DNA of 6,582 nt, taken from NCBI GenBank assembly GCA_030447045.1, contig JAUJMB010000087.1:1-6582 (forward strand), given 5' to 3'. A model generated the notes under the pieces. That model ran no database searches and had not been told where the DNA came from. It saw only the letters and a program-made list of their open reading frames with translations. Positions 1 to 4,103 of this stretch are shown here, in pieces. Every line of letters starts with the position of its first letter. The stretch's first letter is position 1. Position numbers and translations under genes: made by a program. This DNA comes from Rubrobacteraceae bacterium (GTDB taxonomy: Bacteria; Actinomycetota; Rubrobacteria; Rubrobacterales; Rubrobacteraceae).

Positions 1-445
1 CCGCCTCGGAGAGCGGCTTGGTCTCGCTGCAAAGGCTGACCGAAGGGTCCTCTCCCGTGGCGTAGACGAGGTACTCCCGTCCCTCCTCGAAGGGGTAGCC
101 GCACCCCGAGCCCGAGTCGGCGGCGGCGTTGACCACCACCGTCTGCTGCCGCGGGCCCTTCCACACCTCGGAGACCCGCAAGGAGACCGTGGCCGTGTCC
201 TCGCCCACGATGAAGGCCATCGTCCCTTCGATCATCGTGGTAGCCGGTGGTGACTCCTCGACGTCCACAGCCTCTGCCGCAAACACCGCCGTCGAGCTCG
301 ATAGGGCCTTCCTGGCACGCTCTTCCGGTGAGCCGGGAGGCCGCGCGCAGGAGCAGGCAAAGGCGCAGTCTGGGAGCAGAGCCACCAGCGACAGGGCAAG
401 CAAGGCCAACGAGGCGAGGTAGGCGAACGGCCGGGCAGATCCCAT
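1..445 (-). CDS. Secreted TIMP/NTR-like domain protein, partial (3' end outside window)
   Basis: The first 148 codons are visible, from an ATG at 445; the stop lies beyond base 1. Residues 1-30 form a signal peptide: a short Arg-containing start, a hydrophobic core around residues 8-25, and a CAFA cleavage site. The predicted mature protein begins Cys31-Ser-Cys33, the same CxC N-terminus seen in tissue inhibitors of metalloproteinases and related bacterial NTR-like proteins. Further family marks are VWKGP (94-98), GCGYPFEEG (114-122), YLVYA (125-129) and Cys139 followed by a T-PLS segment; the four mature cysteines (31, 33, 115, 139) could form two disulfides. The protein should act outside the membrane; an AFAC lipobox is possible but poor because no Leu or Val sits at -3. 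It lies 61 bases downstream of the ABC-2 permease. The start has no Shine-Dalgarno sequence and a -10-like hexamer only six bases upstream, which suggests a leaderless mRNA. The family assignment rests on motif recognition; the target is unknown. Confidence 0.8.
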   Translation of the reverse strand, partial: MGSARPFAYLASLALLALSLVALLPDCAFACSCARPPGSPEERARKALSSSTAVFAAEAVDVEESPPATTMIEGTMAFIVGEDTATVSLRVSEVWKGPRQQTVVVNAAADSGSGCGYPFEEGREYLVYATGEDPSVSLCSETKPLSEA

Positions 446-451
446 GTACGA

Positions 452-457
452 AGTATG
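452..457 (-). promoter_or_regulatory. Candidate -10 box (CATACT), leaderless start of the TIMP-like gene
   Basis: Read on the minus strand, CATACT matches the TATAAT consensus at four of six bases and ends six bases before the ATG at 445. A transcript started from it would begin at or next to the start codon. No purine-rich ribosome binding site precedes the ATG, which fits a leaderless mRNA. The -35 region is poor (TTCCGT at 18-base spacing), so the call is tentative. Confidence 0.35.
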
Positions 458-506
458 CACCAATCGGCACGTTGTACGGAAGGGCTGCTTGCGCGTGAAG
501 GCCCTC

Positions 507-1229
507 TCAGAGACGAGGGCGGAGCAGGTGCGGCGCGAGGAGGCAGACGGCGAGGGCCATGACCGCGCAGATGAGGACGGGGTAGACGATGGCCTCGACC
601 GGAACCGTCTCCGTGGTCAGGCCGAAGACGGTCTTCAGGGCGTCGTTGGCGTAGGCGAAGGGGACGAAGCCGCGGAGGGTTAGCATGATGCCCTCGGGGT
701 TCTGGTTGCGGAAGAAGCCTGAGAGGTAGATCAGGGGAAACAGTACGGCGGTCGCGTACAGCAGCACGTCCGCCGGCGACGAGGTGAAGTTGGCTATAAA
801 GATCCCGATGCAGTTCGCCGCCACGAGCGTCGCGAAGAGCGCCACGCACGCGGCGAGGACCCAGACCAGGGGCACCGGGTGCAGGAGAAACACGACGAGG
901 AGCGCGGGCAGCAGCTGCAGGAAGTCGAGGACGGCGTTGACGGCGAGGACCTCGAAGACTATGCGGTAGGGGGAGAGGGGGGTGAGCGAGACGCGCACCA
1001 GGATGCCGTCGTTCAGGTCCGAGGTGAGGCTCTCGCCGGCGCCGAAGGTCCCCGCCATCACGGCGACGATGCCTATGACGGCGGCGGCGTACTGGGCCGG
1101 GATGTCGCTGGCGGCGACGGGGCCGATGATCGCGAGCGGGTACAGCATCTTTATGGCGAGCGCGAACCTCTTGCCGAAAAAGAGCGCCACGTCCTTTTTC
1201 CAGTAGGCGTCCGGCGGGCTAATCCTCAC
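507..1229 (-). CDS. ABC-2 type transporter permease
   Basis: This 240-residue integral membrane protein is the channel half of an ABC-2 type exporter. About six hydrophobic segments are visible, near residues 22-40, 46-64, 92-116, 119-147, 153-173 and 211-232. The cytoplasmic segment GESLTSDLNDGIL (65-77), followed by TPLSPYR (83-89), matches the conserved coupling region of ABC-2 permeases. The late motif YLSGFFRNQNPEG (168-180) followed by PFAYANDALK (190-199) is typical of the last third of the family. The start is a GTG lying inside the end of the ATPase gene (11-base overlap), with a GGGGGAGG ribosome binding site nine bases upstream, so translation is probably coupled. The length is at the short end for the family but all expected regions are present. 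The substrate cannot be told from sequence; drug, lipid and antibiotic export are all known for this family. Confidence 0.88.
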   Translation of the reverse strand: MRISPPDAYWKKDVALFFGKRFALAIKMLYPLAIIGPVAASDIPAQYAAAVIGIVAVMAGTFGAGESLTSDLNDGILVRVSLTPLSPYRIVFEVLAVNAVLDFLQLLPALLVVFLLHPVPLVWVLAACVALFATLVAANCIGIFIANFTSSPADVLLYATAVLFPLIYLSGFFRNQNPEGIMLTLRGFVPFAYANDALKTVFGLTTETVPVEAIVYPVLICAVMALAVCLLAPHLLRPRL

Positions 1230-2172
1230 GGCGCAGCGCCTCCCCCGTAAGCTTCACGAAGACGTCCTCCAGGTTGGGCCTCTCGACAGACAAGCTCACG
1301 ATGTCCCCGCCCGAGCGGACCAGGCCGGCCACCACGTCCGCCACGATGCCTGGCCGCTCGTCGCAGTGGACCACCAGGTTCCTGCCCTCCGGCACGACGC
1401 GCCCGACGCCCTCCACATCCGCCACGGGGCCGTACTTGACCGGGTTCCGAAGCGTGGCCACCACCCTCCTGACGCCCTCGACCGAGGAGATGAGCGCCTC
1501 CGGCGTATCTTGGGCCACGACCCTGCCCCGGTACAGGAAGGCCACCCGGTCGCACAAAGCCTCTACCTCGTCCACCTGGTTGCTCGCGAGCACGACCGCA
1601 ACGCCGGCCCCCGAGAGCTCCCGCACCTTGCGCTGGAACGCGAGCTGGGAGGTGTAGTCCAGGCCGAGCGAGGGCTCGTCGAGGAGCAGCACCTCGGGGC
1701 GGTGCGCCAGGGCTTCCACGAGCGCGAGCTTCTTGCCCATGCCGTAGGAGTAGGTTTTGACGCGGTCGTCCGCGTACTCGGCAAGGTCGAAGAAGTCCAG
1801 GAGCTCTGAGACCACGGCCTCGGCCTTCGCCTCCCCGACCCCGTAGGCCCTGGCGAAAAAGTACGCGTTCTCCCTGCCGGTAAGGTCGCCGTAGTGGGTC
1901 GGGCGGTCGACCATGAGGCCCATCCTCGCCCTTGCCTTCCGCTTCTCCTTGCGCCCGTCCGCGCCCGCCACGGAGAAGGTCCCGCCGTCGGGCTCGATGG
2001 CCGTGGAGAGGACGCGCAGGAGGGTGCTCTTGCCGGAGCCGTTCGGGCCGACGAGCCCGAAGACCTCGCCGGGGGCCACGGAGAAGCTGACGCCCTCCAC
2101 GCCGCGGCCGCTGCTCCTGTAGCGGCGGGAGAGGCTTCTCGCTTCGAGCGCGGGGTCGGGGGGCTTCACCAT
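1219..2172 (-). CDS. ABC-2 type transporter ATP-binding protein
   Basis: This 317-residue nucleotide-binding subunit should power the permease encoded immediately downstream. Walker A is GPNGSGKST (42-50). The signature region reads YSYGMGKK (141-148) instead of LSGGQ, as is common in the CcmA/DrrA-like branch. Walker B is VLLLDEPSLGLD (161-172), with Glu166 as the likely catalytic base. The switch position, normally His, reads Asn198 within ASNQVDEVE. Residues 230-317 form an extra C-terminal domain of the kind often found on ABC-2 exporter ATPases, ending LEDVFVKLTG. The ATG at 2172 has no ribosome binding site, and a TAGAAT box ends six bases upstream, so the message is probably leaderless. 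The gene is divergent from the dehydrogenase, with 104 bases between the starts. Assignment to an exporter is strong; the cargo is unknown. Confidence 0.92.
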   Translation of the reverse strand: MVKPPDPALEARSLSRRYRSSGRGVEGVSFSVAPGEVFGLVGPNGSGKSTLLRVLSTAIEPDGGTFSVAGADGRKEKRKARARMGLMVDRPTHYGDLTGRENAYFFARAYGVGEAKAEAVVSELLDFFDLAEYADDRVKTYSYGMGKKLALVEALAHRPEVLLLDEPSLGLDYTSQLAFQRKVRELSGAGVAVVLASNQVDEVEALCDRVAFLYRGRVVAQDTPEALISSVEGVRRVVATLRNPVKYGPVADVEGVGRVVPEGRNLVVHCDERPGIVADVVAGLVRSGGDIVSLSVERPNLEDVFVKLTGEALRRED

Positions 2173-2178
2173 GCCAGC

Positions 2179-2184
2179 ATTCTA
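2179..2184 (-). promoter_or_regulatory. Candidate -10 box (TAGAAT), leaderless start of the ABC-2 ATPase gene
   Basis: TAGAAT on the minus strand differs from TATAAT at one base and ends exactly six bases before the ATG at 2172, so transcription should begin at or beside the start codon. The intervening GCTGGC contains no Shine-Dalgarno sequence. No convincing -35 hexamer sits 16-19 bases upstream in this very GC-rich stretch. The spacing matches that of the TIMP-like gene, which strengthens both calls. Confidence 0.5.
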
Positions 2185-2265
2185 GCGCCGGCCCCGAAGG
2201 GCGGCTGTGGGGCGCCTCACCCCGCGCCGGTGGGGTATGGTAATTCCGTCCGCATCGGAGACGTC

Positions 2266-2272
2266 GAGGAGG
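2266..2272 (+). promoter_or_regulatory. Ribosome binding site of the beta-hydroxyacid dehydrogenase
   Basis: GAGGAGG lies four bases before the ATG at 2277 and is a near-perfect Shine-Dalgarno sequence; it fixes this start codon. Upstream, TATGGT (2236-2241) is a weak -10 candidate with no recognisable -35 hexamer. Confidence 0.7.
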
Positions 2273-2276
2273 ACGG

Positions 2277-3149
2277 ATGGCCGAGAACACGACCGTGGCC
2301 CTGCTTGGGACCGGGATCATGGGCGCCGCGATGGCGCGCAACCTGCTCGAAGCGGGCATGGAGGTCCGCGCCTGGAACCGCTCGACGGAGAAGGCCGGGC
2401 CGCTGGCCGACGACGGCGCGACGGTCTTCGAAGACCCCGCACAGGCCGCCCGGGGCGCGGACTTCCTGCTGACCATGCTGGCCGACGCGGACGCCATAGA
2501 GGAGGCCGTCGGGGACGGCGTGCTCCCGGCGCTCCCCGAAGACGCCGTCTGGCTCCAGATGAGCACGGTCGGGGAGAGGGGGAACGCGACGCTCGCCCAC
2601 CTGGCCGCCGAGAACAACCTCGCCTACGTGGACGCGCCGGTGCTGGGCACGAAGGCGCCAGCGGAGCAGGGGCAGCTGGTCGTGCTGGCCTCGGGTCCGG
2701 AGAAGGTCCGCGAGAGGTGCGAGCCCGTATTCAGGGCCGTCGGGGGCAAGACGGTGTGGCTCGGCGATGCGGGGGAGGGCAGCCGCCTCAAGCTCGTCGT
2801 CAACAACTGGATAGTGGGCCTCCTCGGCGTCCTCGCCGAGACCATCGCGTTCGCCCGCGCGACCGGCGTGGACCCGCAGAGGTTCCTCGAGACGATAGAG
2901 GGCGGGCCTCTTGGCCTCCCCTACGCGCAGATAAAGGGCGCGATGATGATCGAAGAGGACTTCCCGACGAGCTTCTCGGCCAAGCTCGCCCGCAAGGACG
3001 CCGCCCTGGTCCTCGAAGCCGCCGAAGCCAGGGAGCTCGACCTGGCCGTGGCCTCGGCCGTCGCCGCCCGCTTCGACGAGGCGATAGAGGCCGGACACGG
3101 CGAGGACGACATGGCCGCCGTCTACGAGGCCGCCAAGCCGAAACAGTAG
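2277..3149 (+). CDS. NAD(P)-dependent beta-hydroxyacid dehydrogenase (3-hydroxyisobutyrate / 6-phosphogluconate dehydrogenase-like)
   Basis: This 290-residue cytosolic oxidoreductase has the normal length for the beta-hydroxyacid dehydrogenase family. The N-terminal Rossmann fold shows GTGIMG (11-16) for the dinucleotide. The next strand ends in WNRS (33-36); Arg35 after Asn is often linked to NADP preference. The substrate loop DAPVLGTKAPAEQG (119-132) replaces the usual DAPVSGG form, so the substrate may differ from 3-hydroxyisobutyrate. The catalytic Lys is expected to be Lys172 in RLKLVVNN (170-177). The all-helical C-terminal dimerisation domain carries the conserved KLARKDAALVLEAA (236-249) pattern. 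The enzyme should interconvert a small beta-hydroxyacid and its oxo-acid (semialdehyde), or be a related reductase. It appears monocistronic: the upstream gene is divergent and 394 non-coding bases follow. The family is certain; the substrate is not. Confidence 0.93.
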   Translation: MAENTTVALLGTGIMGAAMARNLLEAGMEVRAWNRSTEKAGPLADDGATVFEDPAQAARGADFLLTMLADADAIEEAVGDGVLPALPEDAVWLQMSTVGERGNATLAHLAAENNLAYVDAPVLGTKAPAEQGQLVVLASGPEKVRERCEPVFRAVGGKTVWLGDAGEGSRLKLVVNNWIVGLLGVLAETIAFARATGVDPQRFLETIEGGPLGLPYAQIKGAMMIEEDFPTSFSAKLARKDAALVLEAAEARELDLAVASAVAARFDEAIEAGHGEDDMAAVYEAAKPKQ

Positions 3150-3251
3150 CAGGACGTCAAGCCTCCTCCGACGATCCTCCGGCGGGCGCGTGGCCGGGCC
3201 GGCCTTGGCGGCCGATGTTCTCGGCTCGTCTCTACCGATGCTCCCTTCCGG

Positions 3252-3286
3252 GCCCCTCGGCCACGAAGAAGCGGCCCCCGAGGGGC
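3252..3286 (+). terminator. Possible transcript-end hairpin downstream of the dehydrogenase
   Basis: GCCCCTCGG (3252-3260) pairs perfectly with CCGAGGGGC (3278-3286) around a 17-base loop, about 100 bases past the dehydrogenase stop. There is no T-run after it, so it is not a classical intrinsic terminator. It may instead stabilise a 3' end or be a chance structure in GC-rich DNA. Confidence 0.25.
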
Positions 3287-3318
3287 TGCCTCATCCGAGA
3301 TCTCTCGGCGCCCTAGGT

Positions 3319-3370
3319 GTTGCTGCGGCGCCTGTTGCGCCGCCTGCGGTTGCGCCGCCGCCTCTTGCGG
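3319..3370 (+). repeat. Imperfect GC-rich tandem units with a 7-bp hairpin
   Basis: Variants of TTGCGCCGCCT recur (TTGCTGCGGCGCCT, TTGCGCCGCCT, TTGCGCCGCCGCCT, TTGCGGCCT) across about 50 bases. Within them GCGGCGC (3325-3331) and GCGCCGC (3337-3343) form a perfect hairpin with loop CTGTT. The units vary in length, so this is a degenerate repeat and may reflect base composition. Confidence 0.4.
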
Positions 3371-3504
3371 CCTCATCCGCGAAAAAAACCCGGAGACCGC
3401 ACCAGAGGCGATGCGGCGTCCCGTTCGGGCCGAGGGTGGGTGGACGTCGGGGCCAAGACGGTGGGGTATGAGGAGGGTCACCCTGGAGCGGCGCGCGGGG
3501 ACGC

Positions 3505-3510
3505 TATAAT
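3505..3510 (+). promoter_or_regulatory. Consensus -10 box (TATAAT) of the PCP_red gene
   Basis: A perfect TATAAT lies 33 bases before the ATG at 3544, giving an expected leader of about 26 bases. It is preceded by GCGCGCGGGGACGC and no good -35 hexamer is visible at 16-18 bases. The perfect hexamer in DNA this GC-rich, at the right distance from a gene with a good ribosome binding site, makes it credible. Confidence 0.6.
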
Positions 3511-3531
3511 CCGCGAAGACGAGGCTAGTCT

Positions 3532-3539
3532 AGGAGAGG
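3532..3539 (+). promoter_or_regulatory. Ribosome binding site of the PCP_red gene
   Basis: AGGAGAGG precedes the ATG at 3544, with its AGGAG core seven bases upstream of the start. It fixes the start codon of this very short gene. Confidence 0.7.
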
Positions 3540-3543
3540 CTCT

Positions 3544-3732
3544 ATGGCGGAGAAGACCGAGATCACCTGGGACCCCGAGGCCGACAGGCGCATCAAGCGA
3601 AGCCCGTTCCTCATGCGCCGCTTTATCCGCAAGCGCATTGAGGACAGGGTTGCCGGCCGCGGACGGACCCACGTCACGGAAGCCGACGTGGACGAGAGCG
3701 CCGGCATGTACCGCCAGTACAGGTTCAAATAG
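3544..3732 (+). CDS. Small stand-alone PCP_red domain protein (62 aa)
   Basis: The whole protein is one small domain resembling PCP_red, the helical module known from the C-terminus of light-independent protochlorophyllide reductase subunit B and also found alone in many bacteria. Visible marks are ITWDPEA (7-13), the SPFLMRRFIRKRIED stretch (20-34, equivalent to the family's P-F-R-R-E pattern) and VTEADV (44-49) before a final helix ending MYRQYRFK. It is rich in Arg and Lys in the middle and has no signal peptide or membrane segment, so it should be cytosolic. It has its own TATAAT box and ribosome binding site and no co-directional neighbour. Stand-alone members have no established function, and no chlorophyll or nitrogenase-like gene is nearby, so a role in pigment synthesis should not be assumed. 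Family recognition is by motif pattern only. Confidence 0.8.
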   Translation: MAEKTEITWDPEADRRIKRSPFLMRRFIRKRIEDRVAGRGRTHVTEADVDESAGMYRQYRFK

Positions 3733-3762
3733 CTACTAGCCGTCAGCCCTCAGCCGTGGGCT
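3731..3762 (+). repeat. Heptad repeat array, left arm (AGCNNTC units)
   Basis: The plus strand reads AGCTACT, AGCCGTC, AGCCCTC, AGCCGTG, GGCT: four consecutive seven-base units built on AGCNNTC, starting on the stop codon of the PCP_red gene. The last part can fold as AGCCC (3745-3749) with GGGCT (3758-3762), followed by CTTCTC, which might act as a weak terminator for that gene. The same unit recurs in opposite orientation at 3875-3905. Confidence 0.6.
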
Positions 3763-3826
3763 CTTCTCGCGGTAACGGAACTCGCGCCCGCGGCCGCCAT
3801 ACACCTCGTGTGAAACATACTCTGAC

Positions 3827-3850
3827 CGGTGTGCCGGGAAAGTCACACCG
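3827..3850 (+). repeat. Inverted repeat CGGTGTG/CACACCG
   Basis: A perfect seven-base-pair stem with a ten-base loop lies in the core between the two heptad arrays. No T-run follows on either strand, so it is not an obvious terminator; it may be part of a small folded element bounded by the arrays. Confidence 0.4.
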
Positions 3851-3874
3851 CCGGATAACGATGCCACACAAGAA

Positions 3875-3905
3875 GCTGAAAGCTAATCGCTGAAAGCTGA
3901 CCGCT
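3875..3905 (-). repeat. Heptad repeat array, right arm (inverted copy)
   Basis: The plus strand reads GCTGAAA, GCTAATC, GCTGAAA, GCTGACC, GCT. On the minus strand this is AGCGGTC, AGCTTTC, AGCGATT, AGCTTTC, AGC, the same AGCNNTC unit as the left arm at 3731-3762. The two arms therefore face each other across 112 bases. The array ends two bases from the T-run of the adjacent terminator. Confidence 0.7.
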
Positions 3906-3906
3906 C

Positions 3907-3959
3907 CAAAAATATCCGGGCCGGCGAATCGTCCTTCTGGCGGACGGTCACCGACCCGG
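3907..3959 (-). terminator. Intrinsic terminator of the CapA-like gene
   Basis: On the minus strand CCGGGTCGGT (plus-strand 3959-3950) pairs with GCCGGCCCGG (3925-3916) over ten base pairs including two G-T wobbles. The loop carries a second five-base-pair stem, CGTCC/GGACG (3946-3942 with 3934-3930). The outer stem is followed at once by ATATTTTT. This is a convincing rho-independent terminator about 145 bases past the CapA-like stop codon. It lacks a T-run on the plus strand, so it acts in one direction. Confidence 0.75.
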
Positions 3960-3984
3960 TCTGGGGCCTGTGAGGGCCCGCAGA

Positions 3985-4042
3985 TGGTTGTCGACTTAAC
4001 GATCCATCGGACCCTTTCCTCCTAGTCGAGGTGCAACAACCA
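3985..4042. repeat. Interrupted inverted repeat in the 3' untranslated region of the CapA-like gene
   Basis: TGGTTGTCGACT (3985-3996) can pair with AGTCG (4024-4028) and ACAACCA (4036-4042), giving twelve base pairs broken by a seven-base bulge on one side. It lies in the transcribed part between the CapA-like stop and the terminator. On the minus strand the loop begins with AGGAGG and contains a three-codon frame (ATG GAT CGT TAA). No known RNA family is recognised. Confidence 0.4.
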
Positions 4043-4103
4043 GCGCCATAGTAGCATCTCTTGCGAGCCCCGCGCCAGCAATTGCGGTACATCTTTTGGG
4101 TAA

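Larger units (their letters stand above)
3150..3543. other. Non-coding, hairpin-rich intergenic region
   Basis: This 394-base stretch contains no gene I can support. It holds a 9-base-pair inverted repeat (3252-3260 with 3278-3286), a small hairpin CCGAG/CTCGG (3295-3308), a 7-base-pair hairpin GCGGCGC/GCGCCGC with a five-base loop (3325-3343), and an imperfect run of GTTGCGCCGCCT-like units (about 3319-3370). The ten-mer GCCTCATCCG occurs twice (3288-3297 and 3370-3379). A run of seven A follows at 3382-3388. Its 3' end holds the promoter and ribosome binding site of the PCP_red gene. Open frames across it are low-complexity and lack start signals. Confidence 0.6.
3733..4103. other. Convergent intergenic region between PCP_red and CapA-like genes
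   Basis: These 371 bases lie between two gene 3' ends and contain no supportable gene. From left to right they hold a heptad array, a 112-base core with hairpins (ACAC/GTGT at 3801-3811 and CGGTGTG/CACACCG at 3827-3850), the inverted heptad array, the minus-strand terminator of the CapA-like gene, and a long interrupted inverted repeat at 3985-4042. Base composition is less GC-rich than in the coding parts. Confidence 0.6.

Noticed and set aside
1226..2617. 463-codon open frame on the minus strand across the divergent promoter region
   Set aside because: It overlaps the ABC-2 ATPase in another frame and is antisense to the dehydrogenase; its composition is Arg/Gly/Pro-rich junk without motifs.
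3122..3481. 119-codon minus-strand frame with an Ala/Gln-rich stretch
   Set aside because: No ribosome binding site, low-complexity composition from the GC-rich repeat, and it overlaps the 3' end of the dehydrogenase in antisense.
3317..3739. 140-codon plus-strand frame
   Set aside because: Arg-rich shadow that crosses the repeat, the TATAAT box and the PCP_red gene in another frame.
3731..3905. CRISPR array
   Set aside because: Seven-base units without spacers and in two orientations do not fit CRISPR repeats.
3996..4007. Three-codon open frame (MDR) with an AGGAGG ten bases upstream
   Set aside because: Too short to call and in a 3' untranslated region; chance is likely.
3985..4070. tRNA or other known RNA gene
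   Set aside because: No cloverleaf, no T-arm sequence and no CCA end could be fitted to the folded sequence.
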